Assembly: GCF_000527095.1 (NCBI RefSeq)
Contig: NZ_AZUN01000001.1
Coordinates: 3,361,501-3,425,500 of the forward strand
DNA from: Methylomicrobium lacus LW14
GTDB lineage: Bacteria > Pseudomonadota > Gammaproteobacteria > Methylococcales > Methylomonadaceae
DNA: 64,000 nucleotides
Reading direction: 5' to 3'
Part shown: piece by piece, positions 9,220 to 18,211 of the stretch
Position numbering within the stretch: position 1 is the stretch's first letter
How the letters are laid out: each line of letters opens with the position of its first letter
The notes under the pieces: model-generated
Told to the model about the DNA's origin: nothing
What the model saw: only the letters and a program-made list of their open reading frames with translations
Database searches by the model: none
Made by a program: the position numbers and the translations under genes

Positions 9220-9522
9220 TTATCGATTTTCTAAAACGTTTTCTATTTTTTGGACCATGCCGGCCAGTGTGTCGCCGAGGTCCGCGGGCAGGATAACGTT
9301 TTGATTTTTCAATGAAGACAGCTCGTGCACCAGATTCAATGCGGCCATCACTGCGATCCGGTCCGGGCCGTTGACCTTTCCCGAGTCGCGGATCAGCCGC
9401 ATTTGTTTATCCAATAGCTGAGCCGAATCGATCAGATTCTGGCGCTCCTGCGCCTCACAGGCGATTTTATATTCCTTGCCCATGATGTTCAGTACGACCG
9501 CTTCCCGTTTGGCCGCGTTCAT
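9220..9522 (-). CDS. zapA: Cell division protein ZapA
   Basis: A 100-residue FtsZ-ring-associated protein that cross-links FtsZ protofilaments in the cytoplasm. The N-terminal VVLNIMGKEYKIAC beta region and the following Asp/Ala helix (LLDKQMRLIRDSGKVNGPDRIAVMAALNLVHEL) are typical, and the C-terminal coiled coil is short. Its start overlaps the end of the upstream TIGR02449-type gene by 4 bp (ATGA), showing translational coupling. The 6S RNA gene lies immediately downstream. Confidence 0.92.
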   Translation of the reverse strand: MNAAKREAVVLNIMGKEYKIACEAQERQNLIDSAQLLDKQMRLIRDSGKVNGPDRIAVMAALNLVHELSSLKNQNVILPADLGDTLAGMVQKIENVLENR

Positions 9523-9743
9523 GAACCGTGCTCCATGGCTTTCAGACGGGAAATCATCGCTTCGACGCGGATTCTGGCCTGCGTGGTTTTTTCGATCAGT
9601 TTGGCTTTTTCTTTCACCAAGGCTTCCTGTTTGATCTTCAACGAATGATTCTCGTTTTTGAGCGCATTGTATTGTTCGATCAGCAAGTCCAGCTTTTCTT
9701 CGAGCTCTTTCAATTCGAGTGGTTGATTGGAGTTTGTATTCAT
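9519..9743 (-). CDS. Small coiled-coil protein, TIGR02449 type (ZapB-like)
   Basis: A 74-residue protein that is almost entirely coiled coil (LKELEEKLDLLIEQYNALKNENHSLKIKQEALVKEKAKL), ending in ARIRVEAMISRLKAME. It belongs to the small family always found directly ahead of zapA in gammaproteobacteria and is often described as ZapB-like. The 4-bp overlap with zapA supports a joint role in division-ring organisation, although its function has not been shown by anything in the sequence. Confidence 0.75.
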   Translation of the reverse strand: MNTNSNQPLELKELEEKLDLLIEQYNALKNENHSLKIKQEALVKEKAKLIEKTTQARIRVEAMISRLKAMEHGS

Positions 9744-10020
9744 CGTCGTCTGAACTTGGCGTTATGATTGTAAAGAGATGTTTTACCTGCTGTGCATCAA
9801 CGCAAAATGCTTTCTGCTAAAATGACGCACATCAATCAGCTGCCGCTAGCGTCTGACATTATACACAGTTTGGGCGGGTATCGGTAACAGGCGCGCGCTT
9901 CGAAAACCGGGCATTTTCGACATGTCCGGAAGCTGGAAAAAATGTTAGGGGCTGCGCATTTGTCGTCATCAGCGGCTTTTCGGTGGTAGCATAAAGGTAT
10001 TCATTCAGTTTAGGCGCATT

Positions 10021-10545
10021 ATGACCTATCAGCATATCGACAGTTTCTTTAGGCACAACGACGGCGTCAGCTCGGCCGCGGAGGCGCACGGTCTGGCGAC
10101 CGGCATGTTGTGCGTGAACGGCCAAACGCCAAGCAATGCCTGGATCAAGCAATTGATTGAAGGGGAGGCGCCGATCGGCGGTGACCAGGCGCGGATGCTT
10201 GCCCGCTTGTTTGAGGAAACCCAGGCGTCGCTCGAAAGCGACGACTATGACTTCGAACCGTTCCTGCCCGACGAGGATGACGTGCCGCTCTCCGAGCAGA
10301 TCGCCGCGCTGAGCGACTGGTGCCAGGGCTTCTTGTTCGGCTTCGGCGCCTTGTATCAGGACGGCGCGCAATCCGAGCAGGCCAAGGAAATCCTCAGGGA
10401 TATCGCCGAATTCACCAAGCTGGACCCGGACGCGGCGGGCGAGGAAGACGAAGTCGCGTTCATGGAAGTCAGCGAATATTTACGCACCGCGGTCTTATTG
10501 TTGCGCGCCGAATTCGCCTCGAAAGGGCGCGCCAGGATTCATTAA
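10021..10545 (+). CDS. ygfB: UPF0149 family protein YgfB
   Basis: A 174-residue YgfB/YecA-family (UPF0149) cytoplasmic protein. Typical text includes EAHGLATGMLCVNGQ near residue 23 and the acidic central segment FEPFLPDEDD followed by WCQGFLFGFG, then EEDEVAFMEVSEYLRTAVLLL. It leads the conserved ygfB-pepP-ubiH-ubiI gene order; pepP starts 15 bp downstream. The closest studied homologue in Pseudomonas modulates expression of a cell-wall amidase, but whether that holds here is unknown. Confidence 0.85.
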   Translation: MTYQHIDSFFRHNDGVSSAAEAHGLATGMLCVNGQTPSNAWIKQLIEGEAPIGGDQARMLARLFEETQASLESDDYDFEPFLPDEDDVPLSEQIAALSDWCQGFLFGFGALYQDGAQSEQAKEILRDIAEFTKLDPDAAGEEDEVAFMEVSEYLRTAVLLLRAEFASKGRARIH

Positions 10546-10560
10546 ACGGCAAAACACAGC

Positions 10561-11871
10561 ATGAAACAAAGCGAATTTAAAAAACGACGCAAACAATTGA
10601 TGCAGCGCGTCGGCAAGGGCAATATCGCGCTGATCGGCAGCGCGGCGGAACGCGTGCGCAACCGCGATGTGCATTACCCGTACCGGCAGGACAGTGATTT
10701 TTATTATCTGACCGGCTTCAATGAGCCGGAGGCGCTGGCGGTGTTCATTCCCGGCCGCGAACAGGGCGAATACATCCTGTTCTGCCGCGAATACGACGAA
10801 ACCAAGGCGCTTTGGGAAGGCGCCCATGCAGGGCTCGAAGGCGCGGTCAAGCATTACGAGGCCGACGATTCGTTTCCGATCGACGATCTGGATGAGATCC
10901 TGCCCGGCTTGCTCGAAAACAAGGGCAAAGTGTTTTATCCGATGGGCCGCGATCCGGAGCTCGATCACAGCCTCTTGGAATGGATCAATCATCTGCGCGG
11001 CCAGTCCAGACGCGGCGTGTCGGCGCCGGGCGAGTTGGTCACGCTCGAACACATCCTGCACGAGATGCGCCTGTTCAAGAGCCCTGCCGAGCTGAAACTG
11101 ATGCGGCGCGCCGCCGAAGTGTCCGCGCATGCGCATGCGCGGGCGATGCAGGTCTGCAAGCCCGGCATGCACGAATACCAGATCGAGGCCGAATTGCTGT
11201 ACCAGTTTTATCAGGGCGGTTTGCGCCATGTCGCCTATCCGAGCATCGTCGCCGGCGGCAAGAACGCCTGCGTGCTGCACTACACCGAGAACAAGGATGT
11301 GCTGCATAAAGGCGATTTGCTGCTGATCGACGCGGGCGCGGAGTGCGATCATTACGCGGCCGACATTACCCGCACCTTTCCGGTATCGGGGCGTTTTTCC
11401 GAGCCGCAGAAACAGCTTTATCAGCTGGTGCTCGATGCGCAGTCCTCTGCGCTCGAACAGGTCAAGCCGGGCCTGCCCTGGAATGCGGCGCACGATGCGG
11501 CGGTCGAAACGATCACCCAGGGCCTGGTTGAACTCGGCATCCTGAAAGGCAAGGTCAAAAAACTGATCAAGGATGAAAAATATAAACCGTTTTTCATGCA
11601 CCGGATCGGCCACTGGCTCGGCATGGACGTACACGATGTCGGCGACTACAAGGTCGATCAGGAATGGCGCCTCTTGGAGCCGGGCATGGTGCTGACCGTC
11701 GAGCCGGGGCTCTACATTCCCGCCGATTACGACAAGGTCGAGGAAAAATGGCGCGGCATCGGCATCCGTATCGAAGACGACATTCTGGTCACCGCAAACG
11801 GTTATGAATGCCTGACTGCCGCGGTGCCGAAATCGATCGAGGAGATCGAAGCCTTGATGCAGGCCGTCTGA
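10561..11871 (+). CDS. pepP: Xaa-Pro aminopeptidase PepP
   Basis: A 436-residue cytoplasmic metallopeptidase that removes N-terminal residues ahead of proline. The C-terminal pita-bread domain carries the five Mn ligands: Asp in LLIDAGAECDHYAADITRTF (two), His in FMHRIGHWLGMDVHD, Glu in TVEPGLYIP, and Glu in GIGIRIEDDILV. The N-terminal aminopeptidase P domain begins FKKRRKQLMQRVG. Length matches E. coli PepP. The stop codon overlaps the ubiH start (TGATG), so translation is coupled. Confidence 0.95.
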   Translation: MKQSEFKKRRKQLMQRVGKGNIALIGSAAERVRNRDVHYPYRQDSDFYYLTGFNEPEALAVFIPGREQGEYILFCREYDETKALWEGAHAGLEGAVKHYEADDSFPIDDLDEILPGLLENKGKVFYPMGRDPELDHSLLEWINHLRGQSRRGVSAPGELVTLEHILHEMRLFKSPAELKLMRRAAEVSAHAHARAMQVCKPGMHEYQIEAELLYQFYQGGLRHVAYPSIVAGGKNACVLHYTENKDVLHKGDLLLIDAGAECDHYAADITRTFPVSGRFSEPQKQLYQLVLDAQSSALEQVKPGLPWNAAHDAAVETITQGLVELGILKGKVKKLIKDEKYKPFFMHRIGHWLGMDVHDVGDYKVDQEWRLLEPGMVLTVEPGLYIPADYDKVEEKWRGIGIRIEDDILVTANGYECLTAAVPKSIEEIEALMQAV

Positions 11872-13082
11872 TGCAGCAGGACTATGATTTGTTGATCGCC
11901 GGCGGCGGGCTGGCCGGTAATTGTCTGGCGCTGGCGTTGAAGGATTCGGGCCTCAGGCTCGCGATCATCGAGGCAAATACGCGTGCGCAGCAACAGGGGG
12001 CCGCGGCCGGCGACCGCGCGCTGGCGCTGGCCGCCGGCACGGTCACGATGCTCGACGCCTTGGGCGCCTGGCAAGGCATCAAGCAGGTCGCGACGCCGAT
12101 CAAAACGATTCACGTGTCCGATCGCGGCCATTTTGGTAAAACCCGGCTGTCGGCCGAACAGGAAAACGTCGAAGCCCTGGGCTATGTGATCAGCGCGCGC
12201 GATCTCGAAGGCCATGTCGCCGCTTGCGTCGAAGCGGCGCAGATCGAACAGCTTTGTCCGGCGCGGGTCGCGGGCCTCTATTCCGGCAGCGATCAGATCT
12301 GCGTCAGCCTGAAGCTCGGCGAGGAGCCGGCGACCGCTTCCGCGAAACTGTTGGTCGGCGCGGACGGCGGCCTGTCCTCGGTGCGGAAGCTCCTCGACAT
12401 CGGGCAGCAGGTCAGCGACTACGGTCAGACCGCGCTGGTCACCACGGTCAAATCATCCAGGCCCAATCATTTTACCGCCTATGAGCGTTTTACTGCTTCG
12501 GGGCCTTTGGCGTTATTGCCGGTCGGCGAACGGCATTCGGCGGTGGTCTGGACGCGAAGCCAGGAAGAAGCCGAATCGCTGCTGTCCGTAAATGAGGCCG
12601 ATTTTATCGCCGAATTGCAAAGCTGCTTCGGCTACCGGCTCGGCGAATTGACGCTGGCCGCGCCGCGCCGCGCATTCCCGCTGACGCTGATCCGCGCCGA
12701 ACGGATGGTCGAAGGGCGCGCGGTGATCATCGGCAATGCGGCGCATCAACTGCATCCGGTCGCTGGGCAAGGCTTCAATCTTGGCCTGCGTGACGTGACC
12801 GCCCTGGCCGAAACGCTGCTTGGTCAACACGCGCAAGGCGGCGACATCGGCGATCCTGTGCTATTGAAAGCCTATGCCGAGTCGCGGCGTCAGGATCATG
12901 AGCGCACGATCCGTTTTACCGATCAACTGATCCACATTTTCTCGAACGAATGGCTGCCGCTGGCGGCGGCCCGGAATGCCGGCTTATGCCTGCTCGACCA
13001 CATTCCGGCGGCCAAATCATTGCTGTCCCGGCATGCGATGGGGCTGTCCGGCCGGCTGCCGCGTCTTGGCGCAAGGAGATAA
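11871..13082 (+). CDS. ubiH: 2-octaprenyl-6-methoxyphenol hydroxylase UbiH
   Basis: A 403-residue FAD monooxygenase of ubiquinone biosynthesis, acting peripherally at the inner membrane. The N-terminal dinucleotide-binding motif reads LLIAGGGLAGNCLALAL, and the second FAD motif with the Ub-hydroxylase signature reads GNAAHQLHPVAGQGFNLGLRD. The ATG overlaps the pepP stop. A second flavin hydroxylase of the same family follows 5 bp downstream, as in many gammaproteobacteria. Confidence 0.92.
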   Translation: MQQDYDLLIAGGGLAGNCLALALKDSGLRLAIIEANTRAQQQGAAAGDRALALAAGTVTMLDALGAWQGIKQVATPIKTIHVSDRGHFGKTRLSAEQENVEALGYVISARDLEGHVAACVEAAQIEQLCPARVAGLYSGSDQICVSLKLGEEPATASAKLLVGADGGLSSVRKLLDIGQQVSDYGQTALVTTVKSSRPNHFTAYERFTASGPLALLPVGERHSAVVWTRSQEEAESLLSVNEADFIAELQSCFGYRLGELTLAAPRRAFPLTLIRAERMVEGRAVIIGNAAHQLHPVAGQGFNLGLRDVTALAETLLGQHAQGGDIGDPVLLKAYAESRRQDHERTIRFTDQLIHIFSNEWLPLAAARNAGLCLLDHIPAAKSLLSRHAMGLSGRLPRLGARR

Positions 13083-13087
13083 AGCGG

Positions 13088-14308
13088 ATGAACGAACGTT
13101 ACGAAGTGATCGTGGTCGGCGGCGGCATGGTCGGCGCGGCGGTGGCCTGCGCACTGGCGCTCGGCGGCGTGCGGGTGGCGCTGCTCGACAAGGCCGAGCC
13201 GCCGCGACAGTGGCCTCCCGAGCCGCTCGACATCCGCGTGTCCGCGTTGACCCGCGCCTCCCGGCTGATGTTGGAGCAACTCGGTGTCTGGCCCGGCATG
13301 GCGCGGCGCGGCGTATCCGCTTATCGCGAAATGCGGGTCTTCGATGCGCGTGCGGGCGGCGAACTGCATTTCGACTGCGCGGATACCGAATATAACGAGC
13401 TTGGCCATATCGTCGAAAACCGGGTCACGGTCGCCGCGTTGTGGGACGTGCTCGACAGTCTCGATAGCGTGGATTGCATCACGCCGGCCAAAGTCGCCGG
13501 CATCGAGACGGATACTGAAGGCGTGCGTCTCCGCCTCGACGATGGGCGAATCTTTGCGGCCGATCTGGTGATCGCGGCCGACGGCCACGATTCGGCCTTG
13601 CGTAAGATGGCCGGCATCGGCGTGACCGGCTGGGACTATGGCCAGCATGGCCTGGTCGCGACGGTGACCACCGAGCTGAGCCATAGAGCCACGGCCTGGC
13701 AGCGCTTTCTGGACGAAGGCCCGCTGGCTTTGCTGCCGCTCGCGAACGGCCAATGTTCGATCGTCTGGACCTTGCGTTCGGAGACGGCCAAGGTCCATCT
13801 GGCCTTGCCGGATGTGGATTTTCTGCAAGCGCTGGAGCAGGCATCCAATGGCCTGCTCGGCAAAATGCTTGCGGTCGGCCCGCGCGCGGCCTTTCCGTTG
13901 CGCTTCCAATACGCGAACTGCTATACCGCCGATCACCTCGCGCTGGTCGGCGATGCGGCCCATGTGATGCATCCTCTGGCCGGGCAGGGCGCGAATGCAG
14001 GCCTTTTGGATGCGGCCGCGATCGCCGAGATCATACTGGAAACCCGGCGCGAGCAGCGGGCGTTAGCGGGACGCGGCTTGCTGCGCCGTTACGAACGCTG
14101 GCGCAAGGGCGACAATCTGATCATGATGGGCAGCATGGATGTGCTGAATAAAACCTTCGGCATCCAGAGTCGCGAAGTGGCCGGCCTGCGTTCGGCAGGT
14201 ATGAGCTGGGTCAACCGGTCCGAGTTATTGAGGAACTACTTCAACCGTTACGCGATGGGACTGCGCGACGATTTGCCGTCTCTCGCGCAGGGCAAGCCCT
14301 GCTGGTAG
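13088..14308 (+). CDS. ubiI: UbiI/VisC-type ubiquinone biosynthesis FAD hydroxylase
   Basis: A 406-residue paralogue of UbiH with the same architecture: FAD motif VIVVGGGMVGAAVACAL at the start, then GDAAHVMHPLAGQGANAGLLD. The ring position it hydroxylates cannot be read from sequence; gene order points to UbiI (C5), but UbiF-like activity is possible. I start it at the ATG at 13088, preceded by AGGAGAT in the end of ubiH. It ends the ygfB operon. Confidence 0.82.
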   Translation: MNERYEVIVVGGGMVGAAVACALALGGVRVALLDKAEPPRQWPPEPLDIRVSALTRASRLMLEQLGVWPGMARRGVSAYREMRVFDARAGGELHFDCADTEYNELGHIVENRVTVAALWDVLDSLDSVDCITPAKVAGIETDTEGVRLRLDDGRIFAADLVIAADGHDSALRKMAGIGVTGWDYGQHGLVATVTTELSHRATAWQRFLDEGPLALLPLANGQCSIVWTLRSETAKVHLALPDVDFLQALEQASNGLLGKMLAVGPRAAFPLRFQYANCYTADHLALVGDAAHVMHPLAGQGANAGLLDAAAIAEIILETRREQRALAGRGLLRRYERWRKGDNLIMMGSMDVLNKTFGIQSREVAGLRSAGMSWVNRSELLRNYFNRYAMGLRDDLPSLAQGKPCW

Positions 14309-14332
14309 CGGTGATTATTTTGACTCTGAAGG

Positions 14333-14362
14333 TTTACCAGGTTGACTCGCTTCTGGTATATT
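14333..14362 (+). promoter_or_regulatory. Candidate sigma-70 promoter for the Ala/Pro-rich membrane protein
   Basis: TTTACC (14333-14338) and TATATT (14357-14362) are separated by 18 bp, about 98 bp before the next start codon. Spacing and match are reasonable; this is a pattern-based call only. Confidence 0.4.
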
Positions 14363-14459
14363 CGGCAAATGGGAAAACGGCGGGCCGGAACACCGTAGGC
14401 TCTTAACGATAATAATGATGACCGGTATATCAATTCAATAATTTAGAGGGGGTTTCGTC

Positions 14460-14978
14460 ATGACTGAAGGGTTGTTTATTCTGACTGTGATTTTTGCGGC
14501 TTATGTCGTTTATCAGGTAATGAACGAGAAAAAAACCAACGCGAAGCCCTCTGTCGGCGAGGCGAAGCCTGCTGCGGACACCGCGCCCGCGCCGCAGCCG
14601 CAAGCCGCGGTCAAACCGGCCGCCGCGCCGGCACCGCAACCTGCGGTTAAGCAGGCCGCTGCTTCCGCGCCTAAGCCGCAACCGCAACCTCCGGTTAAAC
14701 AGCAAGCCGCCCCCAAGCCTGCCGCTCCGGCACCGAAGCCCGCTGCCGCACCAGCCCCCGAAGCTGCCGCGAAGTCCGGCCTGAAAAACCCGGAAACCGG
14801 CGAGGTGACTGCCGCCTTCACGAACTACCGTTTCGCCAAGCGCTGGATCAAGGAAGCGCTGGTCGCCGAAGGCTTGCTGGATAAAGTCTACAAGAACAAC
14901 GAACTGGACGCCGACGCCGAAGCCAAGATCAAGGATGCGGTCGCCAAGCTCGAAGCGCTGCCCAAATACCGGGCCTGA
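14460..14978 (+). CDS. Membrane-anchored protein with Ala/Pro linker, unknown function
   Basis: A 172-residue protein with three visible parts. Residues about 3-22 are a single hydrophobic helix (GLFILTVIFAAYVVYQVM). Residues about 30-100 are a low-complexity linker of Ala, Pro, Lys and Gln in PAP/KPA patterns. A compact C-terminal domain follows (about 105-172, NPETGEVTAAFTNYRFAKRWIKEALVAEGLLDKVYKNNELDADAEAKIKDAVAKLEAL). The linker resembles those that cross periplasm or crowd around membrane complexes. I do not recognise the C-terminal domain. A GAGGGGG-type ribosome site precedes the ATG. The gene stands alone. Confidence 0.75.
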   Translation: MTEGLFILTVIFAAYVVYQVMNEKKTNAKPSVGEAKPAADTAPAPQPQAAVKPAAAPAPQPAVKQAAASAPKPQPQPPVKQQAAPKPAAPAPKPAAAPAPEAAAKSGLKNPETGEVTAAFTNYRFAKRWIKEALVAEGLLDKVYKNNELDADAEAKIKDAVAKLEALPKYRA

Positions 14979-14996
14979 TTCATCGCCGGCAGTGAA

Positions 14997-15020
14997 GAAT
15001 GGGCTGATTAAAGCCCATTC
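14997..15020. terminator. Hairpin between convergent genes
   Basis: Arms GAATGGGCT and AGCCCATTC pair perfectly around a 6-base loop, 19 bp after the Ala/Pro-rich gene and facing the end of pilR. There is no strong U-run, so it may work weakly in both directions. Confidence 0.45.
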
Positions 15021-15109
15021 CGAGAGGCTGCTGCGTCAGTTTTCTAAAAGTCCCTACGGATTGATCTAGTCTTCGAGAGTTAGATCGCTATCCTCGCTCC
15101 ATTCGCGTC

Positions 15110-16459
15110 TCAAGTATCCAAATCGAGCTTTTTCAGCCGATACCGGAACGAGCGGAAAGACAGTCCCAGTTGTTTGGCGGCCGCCGTTTTATTCCATTTG
15201 TTTTCTTTGAGCGCTTGCAGAATCGCTTTTCTTTCGATCGCTTCCAAATAATCCTCAAGCGAGCCCTGGTACGGGTCGTAGCCGTGTTCCTGGGCAGGAT
15301 TCTGCGCCGGAATGCCGACCGGCAGATTCAGGTCGTCCTCTTCGATGCAGTTGCCGTCATACAGCGCCAGCGCTCTTTCTAGGATGTTTTCGAGTTCGCG
15401 GATATTGCCCGGAAAGCGGTAGCGCTGCAGCGCGGCGATTGCCGCGGGCGAAATGGCCGGTTTGCTCGCCTGCGCCTGCGCGGACAGTTTGATTAGGATA
15501 TGATCGACCAGCGCGGGCACGTCATCTATGCGTTCGCGCAGCGGCGGCACATTCAGGTCGATCACATTGATCCGGTAAAACAGGTCTTGCCGGAAACTGC
15601 CGTTCTGCACCATGTCGGCCAGATTCCGGTGGGTCGCGCTCAAGAGGCGCACATCGACCGGGATTTCCTGTTGTTCGCCGACCGGGCGGATCTTCTTCTC
15701 CTGAATCGCCCGGAGCAGTTTGACTTGCAGCGAGGCCGGCAGATCGGCGATTTCGTCGAGAAACAGCGTGCCGCCGTCCGCGGCCTGAAACAGTCCTTTT
15801 TTGTCGCCGACCGCGCCGGTAAAGCTGCCTTTCTTATGACCGAAGAATTCGCTTTCCATCAGTTCGTGCGGAATCGCGCCGCAGTTGATCGCGACGAAGG
15901 GCTTGTCTCCGCGGGTGCTCAGCTGGTGTATCAGGCGCGCGACCAGTTCCTTGCCCGCGCCCGATTCGCCGTAAATATAGACCGGTGCCTGGCTGCGCGC
16001 GAGCTTGGTGATTTTGGAGCGGATCTCGCGCATCGCCTGCGAGTCGCCGAGCAGGGTATGGCGCGTGCGCCTGTCTTTGACCGGCGCTTGTTCGGCGAAT
16101 TTGAGCGCGTTGCCGACCAGTTGCCTGAGCGTCAGCAGATCGACCGGCTTGGAGACGAAATCGAAAGCGCCTTTTTTCATCGCGGTGATCGCGGTATCCA
16201 TGTTGCCGTGCGCGGTAATCACCGCGATCGGGAACGGCGTCCTGGAGGTCTGTATCAGCTCGACCAGTTCGAGGCCGTCGCCGTCGGGCAATCTCAAATC
16301 GGTCAGACACAGGTCGAAGGTGCGTTCCTGCAATAATTTTTTGGCTTGGCTGAGCGTGCCCGCGCTGCGAGTTTCGATACCCATCCGGGTTAGCGTGATT
16401 TCGAGTAATTCGATGATGTCGGGCTCGTCATCGACGATCAAGGCAAAGGGATTTTTCAT
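15110..16459 (-). CDS. pilR: Sigma-54-dependent response regulator PilR
   Basis: A 449-residue NtrC-family regulator. The receiver domain covers about 1-120, with the phospho-acceptor Asp in LCLTDLRLPDGDG. The central AAA+ domain has Walker A GESGAGKELVA and the sigma-54 contact loop ESEFFGHKKGSFTGA, with Ser in place of the first Ala of GAFTGA. A C-terminal Fis-type helix-turn-helix follows (WNKTAAAKQLGLSFRSFRYRLKKL). With PilS it activates sigma-54 transcription of type IV pilin genes in related bacteria; no pil structural gene lies in the window. The gene follows pilS with a 3-bp gap. Confidence 0.88.
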   Translation of the reverse strand: MKNPFALIVDDEPDIIELLEITLTRMGIETRSAGTLSQAKKLLQERTFDLCLTDLRLPDGDGLELVELIQTSRTPFPIAVITAHGNMDTAITAMKKGAFDFVSKPVDLLTLRQLVGNALKFAEQAPVKDRRTRHTLLGDSQAMREIRSKITKLARSQAPVYIYGESGAGKELVARLIHQLSTRGDKPFVAINCGAIPHELMESEFFGHKKGSFTGAVGDKKGLFQAADGGTLFLDEIADLPASLQVKLLRAIQEKKIRPVGEQQEIPVDVRLLSATHRNLADMVQNGSFRQDLFYRINVIDLNVPPLRERIDDVPALVDHILIKLSAQAQASKPAISPAAIAALQRYRFPGNIRELENILERALALYDGNCIEEDDLNLPVGIPAQNPAQEHGYDPYQGSLEDYLEAIERKAILQALKENKWNKTAAAKQLGLSFRSFRYRLKKLDLDT

Positions 16460-16462
16460 GGA

Positions 16463-18085
16463 TTAGTTGAATGATTTGTCGGCGTCGCTTAGATAAAGCC
16501 GGAAGCTGCTGCGCTGGCTTTCGGTGAAATAATAGCCCAACTTGGCCTGATTTAATTCGGCCAGTTCCTTGCAGATGAAAAGGCCGAGTCCGGTGCCCTT
16601 GTTCGAGGTGGTGAAAAAAGGTTCGAAAAGATGGCTCAGATGCTCGCGCTCGATGCCCGGCCCGTTATCGATCACTTCGATGCAGGGCGACTTTTGCGCC
16701 ATGAAGCCGCGCAGGATGATCGGTCCTTGTTCAGGGCTGCCGTAGGTCAGCGCGTTTCGGCATAGGTTGTCGAGGATCTGTTTCAAATGGCCGGGGTCGA
16801 TGAACGCGGTGAGCGAGCCCTGGTCGAATTGCAGATTGAAGGCCTTCGGCTCGATCATCTGTTCGAGCATAAAAGTTTCCAGATAATGCGCGAGCCAGGG
16901 TTTCAGTTGTATTTTTTCCCGGCGCGAGGCCTGGCGCCGGGAAAGCTGCAGGATGTCCTCGATGATCTGATTGACGCGGGCGGAGTTGGACTGGATGATC
17001 TGAGTCAGGCGCCTGTCCTGCGACGAAAAGTCCGGATTTTCGGAGAGCAATTGCCCGGCATGGCTGATTGCGCCAAGCGGATTGCGGATTTCATGCGCGA
17101 TGCTGGCGGTCAGCCGCCCCAGTGACGCCAGTTTGCTTTGTTGTACATGCTGGTTGTACAGCGCGATGTCTTCCAGGATCAGCATATAGAAGGAACGGCC
17201 TCCGGTCGGCAACAGCATGAAGCGGATGCGGATCTCGGTTTGATTGGCCAGCGTCAGCAGCGACTGGTCCAGATCTTTATTGTGCAGCCAGTCACTGAAG
17301 TCCTCGGCCAGACGGACCGAAATATCGCACAGTTGCGCAGGTTTTTTCGGCAGATTCAGCATTTTCAATGCCGCGGTATTCGCCAACTGCACGTTTTGCT
17401 TTCTGTTGGTGATGATGATGCCGGTTTGCAGGTGCTGGATGATATAGTGGTTCAGTTCTTCCAGGTTCGCGATCGTTTGTTGATGCTGCTCCGCCAGTTT
17501 CAACAGGCTTTCGCTGCGTTTCGCGAGCACATAAGACAACAGCGCGATGGTCAAGAAGGCGGCACCGAGCATCCCGGCGTAGGTATAAGAGGTCGTTGCG
17601 AAACTGTCGGTGAGATCCGCATAAATTTCATCGGCCAATACCAACAAACTGGCGATGGCGGCAAAGAACATCGCACAGCGCCCGCCGATCGTCACGCCGC
17701 CCGAGGCAACCGAGACGGCCAGCAAGATGCCGATGCCGCTTTTGATGCCGCCCGAGGCATGCATGATCAGGGTCAGCAGGAGGATGTCGGAAAACAGCAG
17801 GAATTGCGCCTGGAAACTGTAGGAGGCCAAGCGGAAGCGGAGCAGGAATCCCGAGGCCAGAGTCAGCAACAGATAGACTTCACTGCAGTAGTGGAACAAT
17901 TGGTCGTTCAGTGAGCCGAGCAGCGAAGGTGTGACGCGGCCGTAATACATCGAGATGAAGAGACAGGCGAGGACAAGGCGGTAAACGAAATAGACCTTCA
18001 AGAGCAGCCAGGCCTGTGCTTCGGGAATGCCGTAGCCTTTCGAAAACGGACAGGGATGGATGATGCTTTGATTATTTTCCGGCAT
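16463..18085 (-). CDS. pilS: Membrane sensor histidine kinase PilS
   Basis: A 540-residue sensor kinase. About six hydrophobic helices occupy residues 27-195. A PAS-like domain follows at about 205-300 (LNHYIIQHLQTGIIITNRKQNVQLANTAALKML). The HisKA H-box is SIAHEIRNPLGAISHAGQLL, and the HATPase has an N-box (LDNLCRNALTYG), G1 (DNGPGIE) and G2 (GTGLGLFICKEL). This is the PilS layout of Pseudomonas. It is cotranscribed with pilR. The region upstream is shared with the divergent sucC. Confidence 0.88.
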   Translation of the reverse strand: MPENNQSIIHPCPFSKGYGIPEAQAWLLLKVYFVYRLVLACLFISMYYGRVTPSLLGSLNDQLFHYCSEVYLLLTLASGFLLRFRLASYSFQAQFLLFSDILLLTLIMHASGGIKSGIGILLAVSVASGGVTIGGRCAMFFAAIASLLVLADEIYADLTDSFATTSYTYAGMLGAAFLTIALLSYVLAKRSESLLKLAEQHQQTIANLEELNHYIIQHLQTGIIITNRKQNVQLANTAALKMLNLPKKPAQLCDISVRLAEDFSDWLHNKDLDQSLLTLANQTEIRIRFMLLPTGGRSFYMLILEDIALYNQHVQQSKLASLGRLTASIAHEIRNPLGAISHAGQLLSENPDFSSQDRRLTQIIQSNSARVNQIIEDILQLSRRQASRREKIQLKPWLAHYLETFMLEQMIEPKAFNLQFDQGSLTAFIDPGHLKQILDNLCRNALTYGSPEQGPIILRGFMAQKSPCIEVIDNGPGIEREHLSHLFEPFFTTSNKGTGLGLFICKELAELNQAKLGYYFTESQRSSFRLYLSDADKSFN

Positions 18086-18211
18086 GTCGACTAATCTTGA
18101 TGCTGTTTACCCGGTAATTTATTAGAATATTCGCCAGCCACTAAGCATAGCATTGCTGCGGGCAATCTTGCGAAAAATACCCAACCGTAACCCCGCTTCA
18201 TCGGAGCATCA

